Positions 15,445-26,579 of a DNA stretch of 41,256 bases are shown here, piece by piece. Origin of the DNA: Ignavibacteriales bacterium. Its GTDB lineage: Bacteria; Bacteroidota; Ignavibacteria; UBA10030. The notes below the pieces were generated by a model that was given only the letters and a program-made list of their open reading frames with translations, was not told the DNA's origin and ran no database searches. Within the stretch, counting starts at the first letter, position 1; each line of letters begins with the position of its first letter. A program made the position numbers and the translations under genes. The DNA is taken from positions 1 through 41,256 of the forward strand of contig JAPLFP010000354.1 of the NCBI GenBank assembly GCA_026390585.1, written 5' to 3'.

Positions 15445-17667
15445 ATGAAACTCTCAAGATTGTGGAAATTCCGTACGGCCCTCGGGCCTGTTGAGCAAGC
15501 CCAGGTCGTGGCCTCTGTTGTTGTGGTTGTCTCGCTGGCAACCATAGTCAGCATCCGCGTCTTCACGTACGGCAACAGGCTCGATTGGTTGCTGTTCGGC
15601 AGTGTGACCAGTGTGGGAGTGTTGGGGTTCATTAATGTTCTCTTCACGCTGAAGTACGGTCAGCAGCTCGAAGAACAGAAACGCGAGTTGATGGCGCTCA
15701 ATACGATCGCAGAGGCGGTCAATCGCTCGGTTGGCATGAAGGTTCTGTTGAGGGAGTCGATCCGTGAGATTCGCCGGCTCCTCGATGTCGATTACGGATG
15801 GATCTATCATATGGATGGGGGAAGACTCATTTTGCGCGCAGCGGAAGGAGCTGAGCCGCTCCCGCGCGCCATTATCGAACCGGACACGGACATCGAGAGC
15901 AAGGATATTCAATGGGTGGGTTTCCCGCGCTCGAGGGTGAAGCCGAGGTCATGGGAAAGCAAGGAAGAATGGACGTACGGCGGAATCGGTTCGTGGGCCT
16001 CCGTGCCCATTATCATGAAAGACAAGTTCGCAGGAGCGATCGTCGTCGCGAGCATCGAACGCAAGGCGATTCTGCAGAAACAATTGAACCTGATGGAAGC
16101 TTTTTCCAACCAGATCGGTGTGGCGTTGGAGAACGCAACGCTCTTTGAACAGCTCCGAAAATCCGAAGAGCGCTATATGGATCTCTTCGAACATTCTCCC
16201 GACATGTATCATATCGTCAATCGCCAGGGAATCATTATCAGCTGCAACCAGACGGAGGCAGACCGCCTGGGCTATCGCAAGGATGAGCTCGTCGGCCATT
16301 CGCTCCTGACGTTCTATGCTCCGGAGAATCGAGTGGCTGTTCAGAGCCTCGTCACCGATGTGTTTGAGAATCATCGCGAGGTCTCCGGTCATGAACAGCA
16401 ATTCATGGCCAAGGGTGGCGAGATTGTCGACGTCAGCGTCAGCACCTCCATCGTCTATGATGAATCCCGAAAGCCCGCGTTCATTCGAATCGTCGCCCGC
16501 GATATCACGGAGAAAAAGAAACTGGAATCGAAGATCTTTCACGCACAACGCATCGATAGTATCGGGAACCTCGCCGGCGGCATCGCACATGATTTCAACA
16601 ATATCCTCACTTCCATTCTCGGCTCAACCGCGATCATGAAGAGGAAGATGCGGAAAAACAACCAGTGGTATCATTTCGCTGATATCATTGAGACGGCAGC
16701 GAAGCGAGGGGCGGGCCTGACACGGCAGTTGCTGACGTTTGCCCGGAAAAGCACGCCGCAATTTCGCCCAATCATTGTCAACGACATTATTGAGGAGACC
16801 CTCCGGCTGTTTGAGCGGAGCACCGACAAAAGTATTGCGATCAAGAAGGAATTGACCAACGATCTGGCCATTATCAAAGGGGATGACGGGCAACTCCAGC
16901 AAGCGATACTCAATCTCTTGATCAATGCACGCGATGCTATGCCGAACGGAGGAACCATCACTATCCGAAGTCAGGCGTTGAACCCGGATATCCGGTCGGC
17001 GAGCGTCTTCGGCGACGCCCGGGCTGGCGAGTTTGCTTCGGTCGCCATACGTGATGTAGGAGCGGGCATGTCTCAAGCGGTTCAGCAAAGGATCTTCGAG
17101 CCCTTCTTCACGACGAAAGACAAGGGGACGGGTTTGGGGCTTTCTGTGGTCTATGGCGTCGTCAACTCGCATGGAGGCTTCATCACGGTGCAAAGCGAGG
17201 TCGACAAGGGGTCGCAGTTTACCATGTTCTTTCCTCTCGTGGCTGACAGAGAGAAGTTCCAGCGCAGTCTCAAGGAACAGCGGTTGCGGCATGGAAGCGA
17301 GCGGATTCTCGTCGTTGATGATGAGGAGCACGTTCGTGAAATGATCTGTCGTATGCTGCAGACTCTGGGCCATGACGTTGACTTCGTCGAGAGCGGCCAG
17401 GAAGCAATTGATCTTGTGGAGAAGAAAGAATCGTTTGACCTTGTCATTCTCGACATGAACATGCCGACGATGAGCGGAAAAGAAACGTTTTTCAAGTTGA
17501 AAGAAATTGAGCCTGACCTGAGGGTCGTCATTTCGACGGGCTACAGCAATGCCAGTTTGGAACCGAACTCCCTCAATGACTTCGTCGACGGATTCCTGCA
17601 GAAACCATACCAGATGGAAGAATTATCGAAAGTGTTGCGTGATGTGTTCGACGAAAAGCGTGAATAG
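15445..17667 (+). CDS. Hybrid sensor histidine kinase (GAF-PAS-HisKA-HATPase-REC)
   Basis: From the ATG at 15445 the product has 740 residues. Two membrane helices lie near residues 20-65, followed by a short coiled coil, a GAF domain (about 80-230) and a PAS domain ('RYMDLFEHSPDMYHIVNRQG'). HisKA follows with the phospho-acceptor His in 'GNLAGGIAHDFNNIL', the NtrB/HWE-like AHDFNN form. Then come the ATPase (N box 'NLLINARDAM', G boxes 'DVGAGMSQ' and 'GTGLGLSVVYG') and a C-terminal receiver with Asp in 'VILDMNMPTMSG' and Lys in 'FLQKPYQ'. It senses an unidentified signal through GAF and PAS and passes phosphate to its own receiver. The upstream lone receiver is a candidate partner. No DNA-binding output is encoded next to it. 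Confidence 0.93.
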   Translation: MKLSRLWKFRTALGPVEQAQVVASVVVVVSLATIVSIRVFTYGNRLDWLLFGSVTSVGVLGFINVLFTLKYGQQLEEQKRELMALNTIAEAVNRSVGMKVLLRESIREIRRLLDVDYGWIYHMDGGRLILRAAEGAEPLPRAIIEPDTDIESKDIQWVGFPRSRVKPRSWESKEEWTYGGIGSWASVPIIMKDKFAGAIVVASIERKAILQKQLNLMEAFSNQIGVALENATLFEQLRKSEERYMDLFEHSPDMYHIVNRQGIIISCNQTEADRLGYRKDELVGHSLLTFYAPENRVAVQSLVTDVFENHREVSGHEQQFMAKGGEIVDVSVSTSIVYDESRKPAFIRIVARDITEKKKLESKIFHAQRIDSIGNLAGGIAHDFNNILTSILGSTAIMKRKMRKNNQWYHFADIIETAAKRGAGLTRQLLTFARKSTPQFRPIIVNDIIEETLRLFERSTDKSIAIKKELTNDLAIIKGDDGQLQQAILNLLINARDAMPNGGTITIRSQALNPDIRSASVFGDARAGEFASVAIRDVGAGMSQAVQQRIFEPFFTTKDKGTGLGLSVVYGVVNSHGGFITVQSEVDKGSQFTMFFPLVADREKFQRSLKEQRLRHGSERILVVDDEEHVREMICRMLQTLGHDVDFVESGQEAIDLVEKKESFDLVILDMNMPTMSGKETFFKLKEIEPDLRVVISTGYSNASLEPNSLNDFVDGFLQKPYQMEELSKVLRDVFDEKRE

Positions 17668-17785
17668 TTCCGCTCTCTTTCCGGCAAGCGTCTTCTTCGT
17701 TATCGTTGCAACTCGGTGAAATAATCGGTACCATTTTTCGACAAAACTCAACCTTCCTTTCATCCTCAGCCTGAAACAGCGCAGT

Positions 17786-20613
<2,828 letters not shown>

Positions 20614-20652
20614 TGGAGATCACAAACCGAAGAAAGAAACGAAGAAAATTAC

Positions 20653-21192
20653 ATGCTTGAAAATTTGCGTTTACGCGTTGGAACCTCGTATGCCCGGTTT
20701 CATTTCCGGTCATCAGGCGATCCCATCGTCCGATTCACGGAAGCGATTTCCGTTGCGAAACAGCCGATTGTTTTTCTTCCGGAATTTCCGGAAGAAGCAT
20801 CTGCCGTTGAAATGGTTCTGAAGTTTTTTGCGCAGCGTTTTCATTCAAGCAAGGTCATGCTTGTGGCACGGAAGGAAATTCTGTCCCGGCTTCCCGAGCA
20901 TCGTTCCTTTCCACTCATCACCTTCAGTGCCGAGGAGCTCAATGCGTGGTATCTCCCGACGTCGGATTTGCTTCGAAAGGTGAAAAAGAGTACATTCGAT
21001 GTAGCATTCGATCTGAATATTCGCTTTGCGTTGCCGAGCTCATTTCTTTGTCGCTCGTCGCAAGCCCCGTTGCGGATAGGATTTGTCAAACCGAACGCAG
21101 ACAGTTTCTACAATTTCCAGGTTCAAACCGGACCGTCAAACAATTGTTCTCAAGTATATTCACAGCTGTTGAAGTGCATCGAAATGTTTTAG
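20653..21192 (+). CDS. Hypothetical protein resembling the N-terminal half of a GT9 (heptosyltransferase-like) enzyme
   Basis: The product has 179 residues with no signal or membrane segment. 'QPIVFLPEFPEEASAVEMVLKFFAQRF', 'DVAFDLNIRFALPSSFLCRSSQAPLRIGF' and the general alpha/beta layout resemble the N-terminal Rossmann domain of GT9 glycosyltransferases (LPS heptosyltransferase group). The C-terminal nucleotide-sugar-binding domain is absent, and the protein is about half the usual length. It could be a stand-alone domain or an old truncation; the stop lies well before any homology to the second domain would begin. The ribosome binding site is weak, and the gene sits between ligA and the STAS gene, 61 bp ahead of it. 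Confidence 0.6.
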   Translation: MLENLRLRVGTSYARFHFRSSGDPIVRFTEAISVAKQPIVFLPEFPEEASAVEMVLKFFAQRFHSSKVMLVARKEILSRLPEHRSFPLITFSAEELNAWYLPTSDLLRKVKKSTFDVAFDLNIRFALPSSFLCRSSQAPLRIGFVKPNADSFYNFQVQTGPSNNCSQVYSQLLKCIEMF

Positions 21193-21253
21193 GAATTCGA
21201 TTCAGCACGACGAACAACGATCCGTCAGCGCACAATGGCAAGAGGAGGACGCC

Positions 21254-21586
21254 ATGCAATTTGAAGTGAAGAAGAACGGTGATGCGACGATTCTCAAGGT
21301 GAAGATGCGCAAACTTGACGCGAGTGTATCGCCGGAATTGAAAGGGGAGTTCCTCGTCCTGTGCAACCGGCAAACGAAGAATCTGGTCATTGATCTGAGT
21401 GATGTGGAGTTCTGCGACAGCAGTGGCCTCAGTGCGCTCCTGATCGCTGAACGGAAGATGAGAGAAAACGGAGGGGTCGTGAAGCTCGCCGGACTCCAGA
21501 AAAAGGTTCTTGCTTTGATTCGCATTTCCCGCCTGGACCGTGCCTTCCGCATTCACGATACGGTTGCGAAGGCGCTGAAGTCGTAA
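21254..21586 (+). CDS. STAS-domain anti-sigma factor antagonist
   Basis: This 110-residue protein consists of one STAS domain, with ATG after GAGGACGCC. The phospho-acceptor Ser lies in 'FCDSSGLSALL' (residues 53-63), preceded by 'NLVIDLSDV', and 'GVVKLAGLQKKVLALIRISRLDRAFRIHD' is the usual helix-strand ending. Such SpoIIAA/RsbV-like proteins bind anti-sigma kinases when unphosphorylated and so free the sigma factor. No RsbW-like kinase or PP2C phosphatase is in the window, so its partner must be elsewhere. Confidence 0.92.
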   Translation: MQFEVKKNGDATILKVKMRKLDASVSPELKGEFLVLCNRQTKNLVIDLSDVEFCDSSGLSALLIAERKMRENGGVVKLAGLQKKVLALIRISRLDRAFRIHDTVAKALKS

Positions 21587-21665
21587 ACGCCGTACCCTGA
21601 GTTGTTTTCCGCACGGGCAGCACAGTGTAGCCCACGAATTGATAACCCTGCCTCAGGAGTCCCCG

Positions 21666-23120
21666 TTGGGTTTCCATACCATTGACTACGTCATTCTTGT
21701 TGTCTATCTCATCGGCATAGCCGTTTTGGGAATTGTGCGTGGCGGTAAGCAAACGTCGACGCGCGACTATTTCCTTGGACGCGACGAAATCCCGTGGTGG
21801 GTCGTCTGCTTCTCCATCGTTGCTGCCGAAACGAGTACTCTGACATTCATCAGCATCCCTGGCCTCGCTTATCTCGCCAACCTGAACTTCCTTCAGGTCA
21901 CCGTGGGCTATCTCCTTGGCAGAATTGTTGTCAGTTTCATATTTCTGCCGGCATATTACAAAGGGGAGCTTTCGACAGCCTACGCCTTCCTCGAACGGCG
22001 ATTTGGAATGAAAACGAGAAGCTTTGCGTCCCTCGTCTTCCTGTTCACAAGACTGGCGGCAGAAGGGGTACGCCTCTTTGCATCAGCCATTCCGCTGAAG
22101 TTCATCCTTAACATCAACTATCCAACGGCGATTCTTATCATCGCTGCCATCGCGCTGCTCTATACGTACATCGGCGGGGTTCGGGGTATCTTGTGGGTGG
22201 ACGCTCTGCAGATGGTGATCTATCTCGGAGGAGCAACGCTCTCGGCGATTCTGCTCATTTCTACTGCTGACGGGGGATGGGCAGGCATTACGCAGAAGGC
22301 GTTTGAAGCGGGCAAGTTCCAGATCATCAACCTGGGATTCGACAGTAGCTTCTGGGGATCCCCGTATACGCTTTTCGGCGGTCTCATCGGAGGTGCCTTC
22401 CTCTCTATGGCGTCGCATGGAACCGATCAGCTCATCGTTCAACGGGTTCTGACAACAAAATCGCTCGCCGCAAGCCGAAAAGCGATGATCGGCAGCGGAG
22501 TGATTATCATCTTTCAGTTTGCGCTCTTTCTCATCGTCGGACTCCTTCTGTACGGTTACTACAACGGAGCAACGATTGCCCAAATGGGCTTACTCCGGGC
22601 AGACGAGATATTTCCAAGATTTATTACCCAGGGACTCCCTTCCGGCGTGGCAGGATTTGTCATCGCAGGTCTCACTGCAGTTGCACTCTCAACGCTGGCC
22701 GGATCCATGACATCGATGGCTTCGTCGACGGTCATGGATCTCTACAAACCGTATTTCGGCAAGAATGTCACACCCGAACGTGAGCTGTTCCTGTCGCGAC
22801 TTGTTACCGTGGGATGGTCCGTCATGTTGGTAGGCTCCGCTTTGGTCTTCATGAACACAACGCAAACGGTGGTCGAGCTTGCGCTGAGCATTGCATCGTT
22901 TACTTACGGGGGCCTTCTGGGAACATTTCTGCTCGGCGTTCTCTTCAAGAAGCCGACACAAGAGGATGCACTTGCTGGCTTCGTTGCAGGGATCTTCATC
23001 ATGATCACTGTCATTGCCCTCAATCTTGTGGCATGGACGTGGTTCACGGTGATTGGCGTTTCCGCGACGCTGATCGTTGGTAATGTCTTGAGCCTGTTGA
23101 GCAAGCGCACGAGCGCGTAG
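21666..23120 (+). CDS. Sodium/solute symporter (SSS family)
   Basis: This 484-residue membrane protein with about 13 hydrophobic helices belongs to the sodium:solute symporter family. Its family signatures include 'TSTRDYFLGRDEIPWWVVCFSIVAAETSTLTFISIPGLAY' and 'GGVRGILWVDALQMVIYLGG'. The TTG at 21666 has a TCAGGAG 7 nt upstream and is the likelier start; the frame stays open to a TTG at 21639. Substrates in this family range from sugars to amino acids, iodide and solutes such as acetate, and none can be chosen here. It co-orients with the STAS gene and xerD. Confidence 0.9.
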   Translation: MGFHTIDYVILVVYLIGIAVLGIVRGGKQTSTRDYFLGRDEIPWWVVCFSIVAAETSTLTFISIPGLAYLANLNFLQVTVGYLLGRIVVSFIFLPAYYKGELSTAYAFLERRFGMKTRSFASLVFLFTRLAAEGVRLFASAIPLKFILNINYPTAILIIAAIALLYTYIGGVRGILWVDALQMVIYLGGATLSAILLISTADGGWAGITQKAFEAGKFQIINLGFDSSFWGSPYTLFGGLIGGAFLSMASHGTDQLIVQRVLTTKSLAASRKAMIGSGVIIIFQFALFLIVGLLLYGYYNGATIAQMGLLRADEIFPRFITQGLPSGVAGFVIAGLTAVALSTLAGSMTSMASSTVMDLYKPYFGKNVTPERELFLSRLVTVGWSVMLVGSALVFMNTTQTVVELALSIASFTYGGLLGTFLLGVLFKKPTQEDALAGFVAGIFIMITVIALNLVAWTWFTVIGVSATLIVGNVLSLLSKRTSA

Positions 23121-23154
23121 CAGCTGTGACGTCGAATGAGATCGTGGCGGCACC

Positions 23155-24099
23155 ATGAAAAAGGGACGCATCATCTCTGTGCTGGTAAAAGAGAAGGAGG
23201 ATCTCAAACTCGACAGTGAGATCCGTCAGTACTTCAATTTCCTTCGTCTTGAAAAAGGCTCTTCTCAGCATACACTCCACTCCTATCAGTTTGACCTCGC
23301 AAAGTACCGAGCCTTTCTTGTTGATCAGAACATCGTCACGGTAAGCAGAGTCAAAGAGGAGCACCTCAGCGAATTCCTGAAGGAGCTTGCGCGGAAACGT
23401 CTCTCGCCGCGAAGTGTGGCGCGGATTCTCTCGGCCGTTCGTGGACTCCACCGCTTCATGGTGGGGGAGGGGTTGCACGATGATGATCCGACAGAGAATA
23501 TAGACACTCCGAAACGTTCGAAAACTCTCCCTGGTGTGCTTTCCGTGGCAGAAATTGATGCTATTTTGAAGCAGCCGGATGTCCGGAAACCACTGGGCGT
23601 GCGCGACAGAGCCATGCTGGAAGTTCTCTACGCGACCGGAGTGCGGGTGTCGGAGCTTACGAATCTCAAGCAGTCGAACCTGATGTTCGATTCGGACCTG
23701 ATTCTGGTCTTTGGCAAGGGTTCAAAGGAGCGCCTTGTGCCGATTGGACCATCAGCAGTCGATTGGGTCACAACCTATCAGCGGGATGTGCGGATTCACC
23801 TTGTAAAAGCAGGTCGTTCGAAGGATGTGTTGTTTCTGAACTTTCGAGGGGGAAAGCTGTCTCGCGCGGCAATACGGGATTTGGTTGTGAAATACGCCCG
23901 CGCAGCCGGTATCAGAAAGGAAATTCATCCGCACACATTTCGCCACTCATTTGCCACTCATCTTCTGGAAGGTGGAGCCGATCTTCGTGCAGTGCAGGAG
24001 ATGCTTGGTCACGTCGATATTTCCACGACACAAATCTACACACACATCGACCGCGAATACCTCAAAGAAGTTCACCGAACGTTCCATCCTCGCGCCTGA
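23155..24099 (+). CDS. xerD: Site-specific tyrosine recombinase XerD
   Basis: The product has 314 residues. The core-binding domain starts at 'IRQYFNFLRLEKGSSQHTLHSY', followed by the catalytic domain with Arg164 ('GVRVSELTNL'), Lys in 'GKGSKERLVPIG', 'HPHTFRHSFATHL' (His260, Arg263), His286 in 'LGHVDISTTQIYTH' and nucleophile Tyr295. This is the full catalytic set of Xer recombinases that resolve chromosome dimers at dif. The N-terminal extension of about 20 residues is slightly long. XerC and XerD are hard to separate by sequence alone; 'HVDISTTQIYTHI' and the position outside any element favour XerD. The REP/RAYT locus begins directly after its stop. Confidence 0.88.
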   Translation: MKKGRIISVLVKEKEDLKLDSEIRQYFNFLRLEKGSSQHTLHSYQFDLAKYRAFLVDQNIVTVSRVKEEHLSEFLKELARKRLSPRSVARILSAVRGLHRFMVGEGLHDDDPTENIDTPKRSKTLPGVLSVAEIDAILKQPDVRKPLGVRDRAMLEVLYATGVRVSELTNLKQSNLMFDSDLILVFGKGSKERLVPIGPSAVDWVTTYQRDVRIHLVKAGRSKDVLFLNFRGGKLSRAAIRDLVVKYARAAGIRKEIHPHTFRHSFATHLLEGGADLRAVQEMLGHVDISTTQIYTHIDREYLKEVHRTFHPRA

Positions 24100-24118
24100 C
24101 ATCCTTCGGCGACCAGAT

Positions 24119-24255
24119 CGTGAAACGGGTCGCAGGCCCGTCTACCTTGACGGTACTGGCGTCCCGTCCGACAAGGCAAATCTCATTCGTGAAACGGTCG
24201 CAGACCCGTCTACCTTGACGGTACTGGCGTCCTGTCCGACGAGACAAGTCTAAGA
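24119..24255 (+). repeat. REP-type tandem repeat upstream of the RAYT gene
   Basis: Two units of about 68-69 bp lie at 24119-24187 and 24188-24255, each starting CGTGAAACGG. They share 'TCGCAGRCCCGTCTACCTTG' followed by an imperfect hairpin: GACGGTAC, TGGC loop, GTCCCGTC (24149-24168) in unit 1 and GACGGTAC, TGGC, GTCCTGTC (24217-24236) in unit 2. The units match the repeats downstream of the transposase gene. Confidence 0.85.
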
Positions 24256-24272
24256 CTTCGACCGGGTTGCCG

Positions 24273-24290
24273 ACTCGACCAAATTCGAGT
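24273..24290 (+). promoter_or_regulatory. Hairpin just before the RAYT start
   Basis: ACTCGA (24273-24278) pairs with TCGAGT (24285-24290) around a 6-nt loop, 7 nt before the GTG start of the RAYT gene. It could limit translation of the transposase. It is short and unproven. Confidence 0.3.
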
Positions 24291-24297
24291 AACAGCC

Positions 24298-24933
24298 GTG
24301 GAAACCTTCTATCGCCGACATTTGCCCCACTATCAGCCACCAGGAGCCACGTACTTCGTCACATTCCGGCTTGCAGGCTCGCTGCCCGTGAAACTCAGTA
24401 AGGAGCGGTCTCTTTTTGGAAATCGAAATCATGATCAAGATCACTTCTGGCGTCTCGACTCAATTCTGAGCTCTTCAAATTTTGGTCCTCGGTGGTTGCA
24501 GAATGCCGACGTTGCAGAAATTGTTCAGGAGGCAATCATGTTTCGGGATGGCATCAAATACGACTTGTATGCATCGTGCATCATGCCGACCCATGTCCAC
24601 ATGGTATTTCAGTTGCTCGACGGAAGTGCGAGCGAGATTTCACAACCTGGTCGGAATAATAATGCTGAGCAGAACCGAAAGCTTGTACGGTATCCGGTGA
24701 CGGAAATCCTTGGATCGCTGAAAAAACATACTGCCCTTGAAGCGAACAAGGTTCTGGGTCGGAGAGGGGCTTTCTGGAAAGACGAAAGCTACGATCACTT
24801 TGTCCGCGATGGCGCCGAACTGGAGAGGATTTTGTGGTACGTGTTGTTCAATCCTCAAAAATCCGGACTTGTAAAATCATGGAAGGACTGGAAGTGGACG
24901 TACTGCAAGCCACGGTTGTTGGCGTTGGAGTAG
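24298..24933 (+). mobile_element. REP-associated tyrosine transposase (RAYT, Y1_Tnp/IS200-like)
   Basis: The product has 211 residues from GTG. It carries the Y1 transposase signatures: 'ATYFVTFRLAG' (strand 1), the HUH pair His99 and His101 in 'IMPTHVHMVF', 'LGSLKKHTALEANKVLG' and 'GAFWKDESYDHFVRD'. RAYTs are single-copy proteins that bind and move REP hairpins found nearby; they are not classical insertion sequences, and the terminal inverted repeats of IS elements are not seen. Hairpin repeats flank the gene on both sides. All the key residues I can check are intact, so the gene may be active. Confidence 0.88.
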
Positions 24934-24952
24934 GCACTGTAGATCTGGCCAT

Positions 24953-25160
24953 GCGGACGGGACTAGCGTCCCGTCCGATGACGCGAATCTGAGGCATGAG
25001 CACAATCGGACACGAATTGTCCATCGGATCGCAGACCCGACGTTCTTGACGGGACAGGCGTCCAGTCCGACGAGACAAATCAAAGACTTAGATCGTGTCG
25101 CAGACCCCAATCGTCCGTCGGCTCGCTGACCCGGCATTTTGGACGGAACTAGCGTTCCAC
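24953..25160 (+). repeat. REP-type repeat cluster downstream of the RAYT gene
   Basis: Three related hairpin units occur. The first is perfect: GGACGGGAC, TAGC loop, GTCCCGTCC at 24955-24976. The second is GACGGGAC, AGGC, GTCCAGTC at 25048-25067, with one mismatch. The third is GGACGGAAC, TAGC, GTTCC at 25141-25158. Units two and three are preceded by TCGCAGACCCG or CTCGCTGACCCGG. The 'CCGACGAGACAAATC AAAGACTT' tail after unit two matches that after unit 2 upstream. Arms differ by compensating or single-base changes, but the 4-nt loop is kept near (T/A)(A/G)GC. Confidence 0.85.
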
Positions 25161-25512
25161 GAAATGAATCTTGGCTTGATTACTTGCCAGTTTCTCGTGA
25201 TGGATCTTTCGTCTTATTAGCTCGAGTTCATTCTTTCCATTGCCAAGTCCTCCGCTGTCCCACAGCTTCCTTTGGGCTCACTCAGTTGAGAAAGTTGACT
25301 GATTCTCGGCAGGCGTGCGGATTCTCTCTACAAAGGTCGTGCCAAACAAAACGGCTTGAGTTTCTTGAGATTTTTTGGTAAGTACCTGCATCCGATGGTG
25401 TTCGCCCGCACGTATCATTGGTCCGAAGCAGGCGACCCGGAATCCGATCATTTGGGCGAGCTGACTCAATGAGCTTGTGCCAGTATCTCTCCTGAACTCA
25501 GTTGATCGCTTC
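25161..25512. other. Intergenic region after the REP cluster, nothing firm seen
   Basis: No protein, RNA gene or strong terminator is recognised. A promoter for the DUF1611/lysA/asd operon should lie near the right end, but I cannot place it. An open frame at 25139-25381 runs out of a REP hairpin and does not look like a protein. Confidence 0.4.
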
Positions 25513-26562
25513 ATGAAACGTAGAATACTGGCCGTGGCGGAAGGACGATTCAGTCCGCTCAAATCCAAGACAGCGAACGGTGCCATTGCCTATCTCCCTG
25601 GTGAAGTCGTTGGTGTTGTCGATAGCACCAAAGCCGGGATGACGGCCCAACAGGTTCTCGGCTATGGCGGAGAAATCCCAGTCCTTCGGAACCTCGAGGA
25701 AGGCTTTCGTCATCAGCCGACGCACATGTTGATCGGGATTGCTCCCCCCGGGGGGCGCCTGCCGGAAGTGTGGCGCGACCTCATTCGGCAATCGATCAAA
25801 GCACGGCTGCATATACTCAGCGGACTGCACACAATTCTTTCAGATGATGCTGAGTTCATAGAGCTTGCGCGGGAACACGACGTCAGCATCACAGATTATA
25901 GAAAGATTTCTCCGGAATCAGAGGTTGTTGCCAAGGGGACATGGCGAAATCGCAAAGCAAACGTGATCCTCACCGTCGGGACAGACTGCAACATCGGCAA
26001 GATGACGACGATTCTGGAGATTCAGAAGGACCTTGTCCAACGCGCCGTGAAATCGGATTTCGTCGCCACGGGTCAAACAGGAATGATGATTCGCGGAAGA
26101 GGAATCGCTGTTGATTCACTCATCGGAGACTACATCGCTGGAGCGATAGAACTGGAAATCGATCGCTCTGTGGCCGAAGGATATGAATACATCCTTGTCG
26201 AAGGGCAGGGAGCTTTGACGCACATTGGGTATTCAAGCGTCACGATGGGACTCCTTCACGGGACAATGTCGGATGCCATGATTCTGTGCCATCAACCCAC
26301 GCGAGTGAAGGATGATTATGGCCTGGTTCTGCCGAGCCTGAAAAGTATCATCGAGCTTCATGAAGGAATCGTCAGATTTTTCCGCGAGACAAAAGTCATC
26401 GCTATCGGGCTCAATTCCGTGGGCTTAACGGATGAGCAGTCGCAGGAAGCGGCTGATCGGATCACGCGGGAAACTGGCCTGCCAGCCATCGATGCGTTTC
26501 GATTCAGTCCGAAGAAACTGACCGATGCGATCCTCAATTACTTCACGACAAGAGATCATTGA
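25513..26562 (+). CDS. DUF1611 family protein (DgcN-like)
   Basis: From the ATG at 25513 the product has 349 residues; an upstream GTG at 25477 is in frame. It shows the DUF1611 layout. The N-terminal half has 'TANGAIAYLPGEVVGVVDSTKAGMTAQ' and 'PTHMLIGIAPPGGRLPEVW'. The C-terminal P-loop-like half has 'ILTVGTDCNIGKMTTILEI', 'DFVATGQTGMMIRG', 'ILVEGQGALTHIGYSSVTMGLLHG' and 'CHQPTRVKDDYG'. The family includes DgcN, reported to act in D-glutamate metabolism with the enolase-superfamily partner DgcA, and is often encoded beside dipeptide epimerases. Here such an epimerase is 11 kb away on the other strand. It ends 17 bp before the lysA start at 26580. The role is inferred, not proven. Confidence 0.8.
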   Translation: MKRRILAVAEGRFSPLKSKTANGAIAYLPGEVVGVVDSTKAGMTAQQVLGYGGEIPVLRNLEEGFRHQPTHMLIGIAPPGGRLPEVWRDLIRQSIKARLHILSGLHTILSDDAEFIELAREHDVSITDYRKISPESEVVAKGTWRNRKANVILTVGTDCNIGKMTTILEIQKDLVQRAVKSDFVATGQTGMMIRGRGIAVDSLIGDYIAGAIELEIDRSVAEGYEYILVEGQGALTHIGYSSVTMGLLHGTMSDAMILCHQPTRVKDDYGLVLPSLKSIIELHEGIVRFFRETKVIAIGLNSVGLTDEQSQEAADRITRETGLPAIDAFRFSPKKLTDAILNYFTTRDH

Positions 26563-26579
26563 TCGAAGGAAGGAGTGCT

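Noticed and set aside
23155-24099. XerD as an integrase of a mobile element
   Set aside because: It has the full Xer pattern and sits among core genes, so the chromosomal dimer-resolution role is simpler.
24100-25160. CRISPR array
   Set aside because: The repeats are hairpin units of varied length with unequal spacing and no cas gene nearby.
25161-25512. Lysine riboswitch before the DUF1611/lysA/asd operon
   Set aside because: No set of conserved helices or core bases could be recognised by eye; a covariance-model search would be needed to settle it.
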